A stretch of 19,457 nt of DNA, taken from Pavlovales sp. CCMP2436 (lineage: Eukaryota > Haptophyta > Pavlovophyceae > Pavlovales). Made by a program: the position numbers and the translations under genes. Each line of letters opens with the position of its first letter. Within the stretch, counting starts at the first letter, position 1. Below, piece after piece: positions 1 through 8,096 of this stretch. The DNA is taken from the NCBI GenBank assembly GCA_026770615.1, contig MU631944.1, forward strand, positions 48,979-68,435. Reading direction: 5' to 3'. Below the pieces are notes generated by a model that saw only the letters and a program-made list of their open reading frames with translations, ran no database searches and had not been told where the DNA came from.

Positions 1-491
1 GCGATGCGAACCGAATATTGTTCCCTGCTCGGCGCCCCGCTCGTCGTTTGATATAACACTGACGACGAGGATGACTACCACCAGGGGATGCAAGAAGTCA
101 CTCTTGGGAAATTGAGAGATTTTTCTCATTAACAAGATATATAGGGCTAATACATACACTAGAAGACACAAAATTGAAAACTTTTACGGTCCGCACTTGC
201 CGTACACTCTCCGCCTCTACTGTCTGCAACCCACTGCCTGAGTTCTGACTGTATCACACGCGTACTGTATGAAGTTTTAAATATTTCGTTCACCCTTCTG
301 GAAGTTGTAAATGCACGGCCATCTGTCAACCTTCCCTCCCCCGGGAGGCCCCCCGGAGGGCCCCGGAGGGCATATTTTGCAGATTATTTTGCGACAGCAC
401 ACCCAAAAAAAATCGGTTCACCCTTCTTGACGTAAAAGATCTTTCCGGCCCCGCCGCGTACGGCCCCAGCCGCCGAACGCGAGAGGGAGAC
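1..491. other. Upstream gap before the bestrophin-like gene
   Basis: No supported gene is visible here. The first ~300 bases are much less GC-rich than the coding sequence that follows. A G/C-rich palindromic patch of alternating CCC and GGG blocks lies at about 340-370. The last part must hold the promoter and 5' UTR of the gene starting at 492, but I recognise no core promoter motif. Confidence 0.5.
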
Positions 492-1469
492 ATGGCGCAG
501 TCCCTGGAGCTGCTCGAACAAGGCGCCACGGCATCGGACTCGGCCGCGACGCGGCCGAGCAAGCCGTCGTCGCCGATGAAGACGGCTCTGTACGTCTTCA
601 CCCTCGCCGTGGTCAGCGCGGTGATCGGCGTCGTCTTCAACGCGCTGTTCGCGGAGGGCGCTGCGCTCAGCGGCGCGGTGGTCAACCAGCTCGTGCACAC
701 CGTGCTCGCGATTGTGCTCGGCCTTTTCCTTGTGCTGCGCCTGGCGCACGCGATGTACCAGTACTCCGTGTGCAAGGCTGCGATCTGCAACTTCTACGCG
801 GCCGCGGCCACGCTCGCGATCACCGCCTCGTTTGTGACGGAGGCGCTCACCATCTCGGCGGGCGCGGAGCACGAGAAGAAGGGCATGTCCAACTTTCGCA
901 CCGAGCTCGCGCGGACGCTCGGATTCGCCGCGCGCTGCGTGAGCCATGCGATCAAGGGCGAGCCCGTCGCCAAGGACGCGCACCTGATGACCGTGGAGGA
1001 CATGCTGATCATCAGCAGCGCCGCGCGCCCGACGCCTGCGCTCTACGCCGTCAAGCTGGCCACCAAGCTGCTCGCTGCGCAGCATGAGGCCGGCCGTCTC
1101 AATGCGGCACTGTGCGCGCAGGCGTCCGTCTCGGTCTCGCAGATGGTGAGCGCGTACAACACGATCGCCGCCTCCAAGATGCCGGTGCCTGCCAGCCTGG
1201 GCGAATTCGCGACCGCGTGGCTCTTCGGGTTCTGCTTCACCGTGCCGGTTGTCATCTCGGCGCTCACATTCACCACGCCGTGGGTGTCGCCGTGCGCGTC
1301 GCTGCTGGTGTCCGCCTTCTTCTTCGCGCTCAACGAGATGTCCGTGCAGCTCGAGGACGTGTCCGCCGTCTTCACGCACGACGTGTCGCTGGCGGAGGCG
1401 GAGGCGCAGCTGATGGCGGACCTGCACCTCTTCGCCGCGGAGAGCTCTCCCATCGAGGGCATGCTTTGA
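492..1469 (+). CDS. Bestrophin-like (UPF0187/RFP-TM) anion channel
   Basis: The 325-residue protein is a likely chloride or bicarbonate-permeable membrane channel of the bestrophin family. Hydrophobic segments are visible at about 31-55, 66-90, 100-118, 236-260 and 263-282. The family-like region is residues 228-312. It has a short basic/polar lead into MPVP, two membrane segments, then NEMSVQLED and a Asp/Leu-rich helix, matching the family pattern of a Pro-rich turn, a helix pair, an acidic (I/V)-E-x-E-(N/D) segment and a terminal helix. The start is the first ATG in frame, in the context gagacATGg. The gene is intronless and GC-rich. The usual ENPFG segment is diverged (LEDVSAVF), so anion selectivity and Ca2+ gating cannot be assumed. 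In algae, related proteins act in plasma or thylakoid membranes, some in bicarbonate supply. The location here is unknown because no clear signal peptide is seen. Confidence 0.68.
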   Translation: MAQSLELLEQGATASDSAATRPSKPSSPMKTALYVFTLAVVSAVIGVVFNALFAEGAALSGAVVNQLVHTVLAIVLGLFLVLRLAHAMYQYSVCKAAICNFYAAAATLAITASFVTEALTISAGAEHEKKGMSNFRTELARTLGFAARCVSHAIKGEPVAKDAHLMTVEDMLIISSAARPTPALYAVKLATKLLAAQHEAGRLNAALCAQASVSVSQMVSAYNTIAASKMPVPASLGEFATAWLFGFCFTVPVVISALTFTTPWVSPCASLLVSAFFFALNEMSVQLEDVSAVFTHDVSLAEAEAQLMADLHLFAAESSPIEGML

Positions 1470-1877
1470 GCAGCGAGTTGTCGGGGTGGAGGGGCGAGAG
1501 CGCTGGATGGCCGCCCTGCGTGCTTGACTGGTTGGGCGGGTGGCTGGGTGGCAGCCCGTGCGGCTGCCGCCGATCGCGCGCGCTGCGCCCGTGCGCAGGC
1601 TCCGCGGCCGGCCGGGTAGCGCGCGCCGAGCTGCCGGCGTAGAGCAGCGCAGGCCGTCTGCGTGCTGCCACTCCCTGGCGAGGGCCTCGTCACTAGCCCC
1701 GGCGACAGTTTGACTATCGACGACTATCGAGCGTTTTCTGCCCGGGCTGACGCTGTCCTTTCAAACCTTTTAAGGGAGTAGGTCGTACATATCAATGCTC
1801 ACTGCAGACAGCCCGTTTCTCCTCATTTCTGAATGACTAGAACTCGAACTAGTTAGTTAGTGGATTGCTTGACATTC
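1470..1877. other. Gap between the channel gene and the methyltransferase gene
   Basis: This stretch should hold the 3' UTR of the upstream gene and the promoter of the downstream one. A short direct repeat (gactatcgacgactatcgag) lies near 1711-1730. GC content falls towards 1740-1870. No further gene is supported. Confidence 0.45.
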
Positions 1878-3997
1878 ATGGCGGCCGTGCTCCTTTGTTT
1901 GATCTTGCAGAGATACGGAGCTGTGGGCGGCGCCCCGCGCGCTCGGGCACCGAGCCCGAGCACGCTGTGCACAAACTCCGCTCCGGCCAGCGAGCTCTCG
2001 GTGCCGAGCGGCTTGATTCTGCTAGCGGAGCTGCTCGCGCGCAAGGCGATTTTGGCCGAGTCTGCGCTCAGCCCCAGGCTCCCGGCGGTCGATAAGTGGG
2101 CCGAGCTGCTTTCACACAAGGCGATGTGGGCTGAGTCTACGCTCGCACACAGCCCCAGGCGGAAGCTGAGCAGGAGGCACGCGTCCGACTTTGCGGGCGT
2201 GGGCCTCTTCAACTCCGTGGCGCGCGCGATCTGCGAGGCGGGCGTGCTCCCTCGCAAGGAGCTCTTCGAAACGTGGGCGGTGGCCATCCGCGTCCAGGTA
2301 CGACCACTGACACAACTACCACTGCCACTGCCACTAAGTGCTACAGCTACCTCTACTTCCACTACTGCCACTACTGCATCTGCATCCCATGCCACTGCCC
2401 CTGCCCCTGCCACTCTAGGCGGCCTTCCCCCACGCGCGGCGCGTCGCCGATGTGGCCAGCGGGCACGGCCTGCTCGCCTGGATGCTGCTGCTGCTGGATG
2501 ACTCGGAGGAGACCTCGCTCCCTCCGCGCACTGCCGTGTGCATCGACAGGCGGATGCCGGCCTCCGCCGAGCGCATCGAGCAGTGCATCCTGCTCGCTTT
2601 CCCCGAGCTGGCGGGCAGGTGGAGCTTCGTGGAGGCAGACGCGGCGGAGGTCGAGCCGCACGCCTCCTGCCTTCTGCTCGCTGTGCACGCGTGCGGGGGG
2701 TTGAGCGATCTCATCGTGGCGCAGGCCATTGCCGCGCGCGCGCCGGTGGCCTTGGTGCCGTGCTGCCACTCGCTCAAGAAGTGGAGCCCGCACCCGCTGC
2801 TGCTCGCATCTGGCACTGGCGCAGCGGACACTGGCGGCACCACGAGCGCCGCCGCGCGGTCGCAGTTCGATGCACTCGCCAGCGCCGACGCGGACACGGC
2901 GCGGCGCGCGCTCGGCGAGCAGCTCGTGCTCGCCTCGCTTTCCGTCGAACAGTTCGTCGACGGCTCGCGCGTGGGGGTAATCACACTAATCACACCAATC
3001 GCAATATTAATGCTAATAGCAATGACAGCAGCAACAAAACTAACAAGAATACTACGAATAACACTTGTAATACTTCTCATACTAATAATCGCAACAAGTA
3101 TTCTAATGCCCACCCTTACATTCTAATCGTTAGGCGCTGCTGGCTGCTGGCTTCTGCGTGCGGAGAGAGACCTTGCCCGCCCAGCTCACCGCCAAGAACA
3201 CGCTTTTCTTCGCCACCCCGGGAGTCGCGCCGGGCGCTGCTTCCGCGCCGCCTGCGCCCGCCGGCGCTTCTGGTTCAACGCTAACCCAGGCGTCTGTCGG
3301 GCGCGCGAGGGTGTCGCAGGTTTGCGTGCGGGCGGCCGCGCCGCGCCTCGCTCCGCCCTCGAGAGTGCGTCAGAGAGTGCGCGTGCCCGTGGCCGACCAC
3401 GCCGCGTGTCTTCTGCTCAGCGGCCGGTTCGAGGCGGAGTCGCGCAAGGCGCAGCCGCCACCGAGCCACGACGTGTCCGTGTGGCTGCCACCCGCCGGCA
3501 GCCCGCGCGCGCTCACGGCCGCTTCGCTCGAGGCGCTCGCGCAGAGGCTCGTGGCAGAGGGCCTCGCACTGCAACTCGCTGGCGATCCCGCCGCCCAGTC
3601 TTTCACCGCTCAGCCCGCCGCCCAGCCCACCGCCGCGCCTTTGGCCTTCCGCGTGTGCGTGCAGGCGCTTGACGTGTTCACAAACTCGCACGGGCGGAGC
3701 GCGCAGACCTTTCGCCTCGAGTTTGTGCGCAGCCGCAGCGGCGCCGGCCCCACGGGTGGAGGGGCGGAGAGCGCGCTCCTTTCGGCGAGCGAGCGGCGTG
3801 TCGCGGCGGCGGCTGAGCTCGCCGCCGAGCGCGAGCGCGCGATCGATTTGCACTTTGCGCTGTTCCCGCTGATCGCAGCCGAGTTCCCGGGGGCGGAAGT
3901 GCGCGGCTCTGCACTGCTAGCGCAACAGTTCGTCGAGAGAGCAGCTCGCCGCGCCGCTCCGACTGATGTTAGGAGTATTGGGACTGAGCTAATTTAA
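1878..3997 (+). CDS. SAM-methyltransferase-like protein fused to an FDX-ACB domain
   Basis: Three exons (1878-2297, 2419-2976, 3134-3997) join in phase 0 to give about 613 residues. Exon 1 encodes a hydrophobic start (MAAVLLCLILQ) and a Leu/Ala-rich stretch ending in a PRKELFETWAVAIRVQ-type segment. Exon 2 carries a Rossmann methyltransferase core: motif I VADVASGHGLLAW (about 149-161), an acidic VCIDRR strand end, then LLAVHACGGLSD (about 225) and VPCCHSLKK (about 252-260). The HACG...PCCH pair is typical of Methyltransf_32/METTL25-like proteins. Exon 3 has a linker and then a region (about 430-580) with PPSHDVSVWLPP and LDVFTNSHGRSAQTFRLEF, matching the FDX-ACB fold at the C-terminus of phenylalanyl-tRNA synthetases. 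The likely role is methylation of an RNA, perhaps tRNA. Substrate and compartment are inference. The ATG at 1878 is the first in frame, but a 5' exon cannot be excluded. Confidence 0.7.
2025..2160 (+). repeat. Internal duplication in methyltransferase exon 1
   Basis: Two diverged copies of a segment of about 56-61 bp lie at 2025-2080 and 2100-2160. They encode AELLARKAILAESAL and AELLSHKAMWAESTL, each followed by a Ser-Pro-Arg stretch. The period is about 75 bp and the frame is kept, so the copies are a coding duplication in the N-terminal region outside the catalytic core. Confidence 0.6.
2298..2418 (+). other. Intron 1 of the methyltransferase gene (low complexity)
   Basis: This 121-nt GT-AG intron (CAG|GTACGA ... 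CTCTAG|GCG) is phase 0. Its body is almost all degenerate CCACTG/CTAC repeats, poor in G on the sense strand. Splicing restores the IRVQ-AAFPHARRVADV reading into motif I. Confidence 0.75.
2977..3133 (+). other. Intron 2 of the methyltransferase gene (AT/CA-rich)
   Basis: This 157-nt GT-AG intron (GGG|GTAATC ... GTTAG|GCG) is phase 0. Its body is made of degenerate ACTAAT/CAATCA-type words, with few G and far lower GC than the flanking exons. The sequence before the acceptor is AT-rich with several CTAAT motifs that could serve as branch points. Confidence 0.75.
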
Positions 3998-4723
3998 TTA
4001 ATGCAATATATTTCTGATAGGGATTCAAGCTGGCGTCAGACTGTTCTGAATATTGTGCTGGTCTGAGCGCTGCGTCGCCAATTCGGGCCATTGCCTGCTG
4101 CGTGTCTTAGTCGGCTGCGAACAAATTAGTACCCGGTCCCACCCCTGACCCTATTTAATAATAGGATCTAAATATACTAATAAATAGGGGGTATTCGCGG
4201 CACGCTGACGCTGTAGCCGACGAACCGCGCAGCGGGGACCCAAGGTCACCGCGCATCACCGTGGACGCCACGGCATGGAGATAGCCAGTATCAACCAGGT
4301 TGATAATGCGGTCTACCCGCCCCCCCCCCAAGGGTGCACCCCACTAGCTGTATACGGCTTTTTCGGTCACCATTATAATCTTGAAACTTGATTCTTTTGG
4401 CAGTTGGCCGTAGGCTCTGCGCTGCGGTGGGGCTATGAGGCGCGCGTAGCGCGCCCCGCGAATCTTGATTACGTATATTTTGATGTTTGTATATATTGAT
4501 GTAGGGGGGTTCGGTTTGTATATATATTTAATCAACATTTGATGCTCTGTAGTCTGTACTAGGTCAGCAGTATGCGAGCTTAATTTTATTTTATTATTCG
4601 TAGTTACGGCACATGTAAGCCTGGTCGTTAACTTCAGGCATCCTGGATGCCTAAGATTGTGGCCTTGCGTACGCTCCTTAGGCGGGCGAGCACACGCCGC
4701 TCGGCGTCTTCCCACTCCTGAGT
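3998..4723. other. Repeat-bearing, AT-richer gap
   Basis: No gene is supported. The stretch begins with an inverted copy (4005-4119) of the repeat near 15.7 kb. It continues with a CCTATTTAATAATAGG-like palindromic patch (about 4149-4190), a run of C at about 4320-4330, a GGCGCGCGTAGCGCGCC hairpin at about 4440, AT-rich sequence at about 4470-4610, and an inverted repeat around GGCATCCTGGATGCC (about 4637). A minus-strand open frame at 4344-4715 has no protein-like features. Confidence 0.5.
4005..4119 (-). repeat. Inverted copy of the 15.7-kb repeat family
   Basis: Read on the minus strand, this segment matches about 15720-15822 and its tandem partner. Shared landmarks are CAGCCGACTAA, GCACGCAGCAGGCAATG, GCGCTCAGACCAGC, TTCAGAACAGTC and CGCCAGCTTGAATCCCTATCA. 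It begins only a few bases after the stop codon of the methyltransferase gene. Small mismatches show this is an older copy, not an assembly duplicate. Confidence 0.85.
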
Positions 4724-4931
4724 GTTTCTAGTTAAACGTCCGTCCCCGAGAGGATCTCACTGGATTTCAGTATTGAAAAACACTCAGATCCAGGGATCCA
4801 CCCCGAGCACACGGATACCGTCCCCACCGCTGATCAGTTTAGACACACGACGATCGACGACTGACGACTCTCGACTGGTGCGCTGACCGACCTCCACTGC
4901 TCTCCCTCGCGTCGTCTGAAAATGCAGCACC
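4724..4931 (+). repeat. Left terminal inverted repeat arm
   Basis: This is the left arm of the 4724-6004 element. It pairs with 5835-6004. The outer ~120 bp (to 4844) are well conserved. An unmatched insertion of about 45 bp follows, and then the pairing resumes through the CGCGTCGTCTGAAAA and GCAGCACC segments. Confidence 0.75.
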
Positions 4932-5003
4932 CGCCCGTGGTGAACAAATCGTTGAGCACGTAGTCCCTATCGAGAGGCTAGCTGTGTTGAACGCAAGCAC
5001 GAG

Positions 5004-5786
5004 CTAAGAGAGGATTGGAGTCCGAGACGCGGTGAAGCGTCGAAGGCAGCTAGAGAGAGAGAGAGAGCTACATTGAGTTGGCTCAGCGAGCTTAATTAAG
5101 AAATAGAGCGAGCAAGCGACGAGCGCGAGCCGCTTCACGGCGCTGCCATCCGCTCCCTCGCCTGCGCCACCGGCCGCGGGCTCGCGCTCGATGAGCGCGC
5201 TGCCACCCGCTCCCTCGCCTGCGCGACTGGCTGCGCGCTCGGAGCTGTTGCCCGCTCCCTCGCCTGCGCCGCCGGCCGTGCGCTCGGCGCTGCCACCCGC
5301 GCTGATCGCTCCAACGTTGTCATTGAGAGCGCTGGTCGAACCACTTGCGATGGTCCAGGGGGTCGACTTGGAGACGACGGGCAACGCTTCCGGCTTGCGC
5401 TTCCGGCCTGAGCCATCGCGCGAGCCACCGTGTCCACTCATCGTGCTTGAGCTTACGCCCGGGCGCGTGCTTTTTGCCTCAGAAACTTGATTTACGCCCA
5501 AAATTTTGAAAAAAGACCCAATAGACTTGAAAAAAGGGCCTTCAGTTTTTCTTCGCCTAGCCGGCGGGGCACTGCTGCGCCCGGGCGCTATTGCTAAAAG
5601 TTGGGTGCACCCTTGCTCCACCCACCACACACACACACACAGGCATTTGTGAACATGACGATGTACACCAATGGGGTCATCGAAAAGGCCATCGGGAGCC
5701 TGACGATGCACACCAATGAATGCGCCCATTGGAAAGCTGACGAGCGCCATCGTACTCACCGATGAGGCCGTCGTCGCAGCTACCAT
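5004..5786 (-). CDS. Unidentified open frame inside the inverted-repeat element
   Basis: A 260-codon frame lies entirely between the terminal repeats. I recognise no catalytic domain. An internal Met begins a segment with GHGGSRDGSGRKRK, the basic Gly/Arg/Ser pattern often seen near the N-terminus of eukaryotic DNA-transposon proteins. After it comes a Gly/Ala/Glu repeat (AGEGAG, three times) encoded by tandem GC-rich units, then a hydrophobic stretch (LALVACSLYFLIKLA). A strong donor-like GTGAGT on the minus strand near the first Met means the true gene may be spliced. It could be a remnant of a transposase, a captured host fragment or a chance frame in repeats. Confidence 0.25.
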   Translation of the reverse strand: MVAATTASSVSTMALVSFPMGAFIGVHRQAPDGLFDDPIGVHRHVHKCLCVCVWWVEQGCTQLLAIAPGRSSAPPARRRKTEGPFFKSIGSFFKILGVNQVSEAKSTRPGVSSSTMSGHGGSRDGSGRKRKPEALPVVSKSTPWTIASGSTSALNDNVGAISAGGSAERTAGGAGEGAGNSSERAASRAGEGAGGSALIEREPAAGGAGEGADGSAVKRLALVACSLYFLIKLAEPTQCSSLSLSSCLRRFTASRTPILS

Positions 5787-5834
5787 GAAGAAATAATGTT
5801 TTGGGAGTCGCGAAGGTGTGTCGCGCTCGCAGAC

Positions 5835-6004
5835 GGTGCTGCTTTTTCAGACGACGCGGGGGAGATGCAGTGAGGTCTAAACTGATCAGCGGTGGGCGGT
5901 GGGGACGGTATCCGTGTGCTCGGGGTGGATCCCTGGATCTGAGTGTATTTTTCAACGCTCACTTCCAGTGCAATCCTCACGGGGACAGACGTGTAACTAG
6001 AAAC
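5835..6004 (-). repeat. Right terminal inverted repeat arm
   Basis: This is the partner of 4724-4931. Its inner edge carries the reverse complement of GCAGCACC and of the GTCGTCTGAAAA block. Its CACCGCCCACCGCTG segment has 7 bp more than the left arm. Confidence 0.75.
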
Positions 6005-6069
6005 GTACATAGAGTAGTTACAGTGGCAATGAGTATGACAGCTAGGCTGACAGTGACAGAGACCCTATT

Positions 6070-6490
6070 GGGTCGAAATCCGAATTAGTGGCGCGATGCC
6101 GCACTGGGGAGGGGGAAAAGTGGTGGCCGGGTCGAAGAAGTAGACATCGTTCGCCCCTGTGCGCTAAGTGTCGATAGCTATTGTCGAATAGAGCCCTTCC
6201 CGACCGTCGGAGCCCACCTCGTGTGTCTCTCGTGTGCCTCTGGGGTCGACAACATACTAATGGTAACGTTAACATTTCTGATTCTCAGCGTTCGGAAGCG
6301 AAAGGAAAGTCGGGCTCCCCGAAGTGGTACGGAATTTTTTTGCAGATTCGTAATTGGGGCGCCGCCTCATTCACGAATCTGCAAAAAAAAATCCATACCA
6401 CCTCCGGTTCGTGAGCTACTCCGCAGGATTTTCACCGAACTTTTTCGCAATTTCCCCCTGCAGACTGGCCACTAATTTGGATTTCGACCC
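6070..6490 (+). mobile_element. MITE-like element, copy 1
   Basis: This 421-bp element has ~23-bp terminal inverted repeats (GGGTCGAAATCCGAATTAGT at the left, the reverse complement at the right). The body is collinear with copies 2 and 3 for most of its length. Its centre (6326-6399) is an imperfect palindrome whose arms carry runs of T and A. No coding capacity is visible. The flanking tetranucleotides (TATT and CACT) do not match. It ends about 90 bp beyond the LST8 stop codon. Confidence 0.8.
6326..6399. repeat. Central hairpin of copy 1
   Basis: The arms run from GGTACGGAATTTTTTTGCAG to its near reverse complement ending TCCATACC. The inner stem GCAGATTCGT...ACGAATCTGC flanks a GGGGCGCCGCC loop region. 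The inner stem is shared with copy 3 and partly with copy 2, while the outer arms differ from those copies. Confidence 0.75.
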
Positions 6491-6579
6491 CACTGACACT
6501 GTGACTGAGCCATGCACCGCGCTGCTCGACGCGAGCGCGCCCCGTCAGAAGAATAGGCTAGTTAATTCGCAGTCTGTTA

Positions 6580-7636
6580 CTATTTTCTGATGTCTGGTTC
6601 GTGAACTTCGTCGGGCACCTCGATCTCTGGCGCAGAGTCGTTGAGCGTGACGCAGACCACCGCCTTGTGGTGGCCGGTGTAGTGCCGGATCGTTTCGCCC
6701 TTGTCGAGGTCCCACAGTCGCGCTGTCTGGTCGGAGGAGGCGGTGACGAGGTAGGCCGAGTCTGCGGAGAAAACGCCATCCCACACCCACCGTTGGTGTC
6801 CGACGAGCGTACGGCTCAGCTCGAAAGTCGAGGTGTCCCAGATCTTGGCCGTGTGGTCAGCACTCATCGTTGCGAGCCACTTCACGTCGGGCGAGAGCAG
6901 GCACTTGAGCACGTACTTGTCGTGCGCTTGCAGCATCTGGTGCGGCTCGAACTGCGTCGTCAGGTCGTCCCCTCGCCCGAGGCGCCACACGAAGACGGTG
7001 CCGTGGTTGTTAGCCGCGGCCACCAGCGAGGCGTCGGCCGCGACGCTCACCGAGCGGATGGCCACCTCGCCCGCGGGCACGAGCTCGCAGCTGCACGTGT
7101 TGGCCGCCAGGTCCCACACGCGAATGTTGCCGTTGCGGTCGCCCGAGATCAGCTCGCCTTGGTTGGGGTGCAGCACTACAGTGTTGACAGCCGCGCGGCT
7201 CTCGTAGTCGCGCTGGCAGCCGGGCGTGCGCATGTCCCAGATCTTGACCGTGCCGTCCTCTGAACCGGTGAACATCCACTTGCCGTCCTGCTGGAAGCCG
7301 ACTGAGGTGACGCTCGCGGTGTGCCCCTCCCACGACGAGATCGGGTTCGGGTTGGAGCCGTTCGCGTCGTATATACGAACGTGCGGATTGCCCGCCGCGG
7401 CGATGTACTGCTTGTCGGGCGATATCTCGAGCACGTTCACTTGCTGCAAAGCCCGGCATGCACAAGCAGGGCGTGGCACAAGTCAGCGGGAGCACGCGCG
7501 CCGGCGGCCGCGAGTCGGCGCGCGCGCGTTTTACCGAGTCGGGGTACTGGAGTGTGCGGTAACATCTGCCCGACGGCGCCTCCCAGAAGCGGATGGTGTG
7601 GTCGTAGCCCGCAGTGACGATGAAGACGCTTGCCAT
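6580..7636 (-). CDS. LST8: LST8: WD40 subunit of TOR kinase complexes
   Basis: Two exons on the minus strand (7636-7535 and 7443-6580) give 321 residues, close to the usual length of LST8/GbetaL. The protein is a seven-bladed WD40 propeller that binds the TOR kinase domain in TORC1 and TORC2. Repeat signatures in order are [55 protein letters not shown] and QTARLWDLD. The segments [23 protein letters not shown] and [13 protein letters not shown] are characteristic of the family. The 91-nt intron (7444-7534) splits the first blade after YPDS and rejoins at [10 protein letters not shown] in phase 0. The 34-codon first exon begins at the only plausible ATG. The gene is expected to act at lysosome or vacuole membranes and in the cytosol, to be essential, and to be expressed constitutively. 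Confidence 0.95.
7444..7534 (-). other. LST8 intron
   Basis: This 91-nt GT-AG intron (GACTCG|GTAAAA ... TTTGCAG|CAAGTG, minus strand) is GC-rich with alternating CG near the donor. It contrasts with the low-complexity introns elsewhere in the window. Confidence 0.88.
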
Positions 7637-8096
7637 CGCTGACGACTACGAAATGGCCAGGCGAAGAGCTGCAAGGGCGGCCCGACCTCAACCTCGGGTG
7701 GGCGCGAGATTTTCAATTTTTAAAAAAGTTGGTCGCTTTGCTGGGGTGGGTATATTGTTATGTTATGTTATGTTATGATGCCCCTACTACCGCCGGGTGC
7801 GCAGTCTCTGCGTCCAGGAGGCCTCGGTTGTCAGCGTCTGATCGTCACTCTGTTTCTAGCCTCAGCATCACCATGCGGTGATACTGGTGCGCCGGCAGAG
7901 CTCTGAGCAGCCGATTTCGTTCGAGTTTGGTTGAAGATGGGTTCCACTGTGGTGGCTCGACGGGTAGCCACGTGCAGCGACGCAGCCCTCAGTGCGCCGC
8001 ATGCCAGTGAAAGTCATAGGGACGATTGCGGTGCCGAAGCATCTCCCGTAGATGCCAGTTGCGAGATGGGTAGCGGTGAGGTCGTCGGGTCGAGCG
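7637..8096. other. Gap between LST8 and the UBA-like gene, with (TGTTA)n
   Basis: This stretch holds the LST8 5' region on one side and the 3' end of the next minus-strand gene on the other. A short pentanucleotide microsatellite, TGTTA repeated about four times, lies at about 7756-7777. I see no gene in it. Confidence 0.5.

Larger units (their letters stand above)
4724..6004. mobile_element. 1.28-kb element with long terminal inverted repeats
   Basis: The ends are inverted copies of one another, starting GTTTCTAGTTA at 4724 and ending TAACTAGAAAC at 6004. Similarity runs inwards past TCAGATCCAGGGATCCACC, GAGCACACGGATACCGTCC and CTGATCAGTTTAGAC, and continues to GTCGTCTGAAAA. The left arm has an extra block of about 45 bp (about 4845-4890). 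The interior holds a minus-strand open frame, a GC-rich 45-57-bp repeat near 5150-5290 and an (AC)n microsatellite near 5627-5641. I see no clear target-site duplication. It is most simply a non-autonomous DNA transposon, perhaps a deletion derivative. I cannot name the superfamily. Confidence 0.7.

Noticed and set aside
384..1427. A 347-codon minus-strand frame over the bestrophin-like gene
   Set aside because: It is rich in Arg, His and Gly in the way antisense frames of GC-rich genes are. The plus-strand frame has membrane segments and family motifs, so this is a shadow.
4344..4715. A 123-codon minus-strand frame in AT-rich sequence
   Set aside because: It has no domain-like pattern and runs through palindromic and AT-rich low-complexity sequence.
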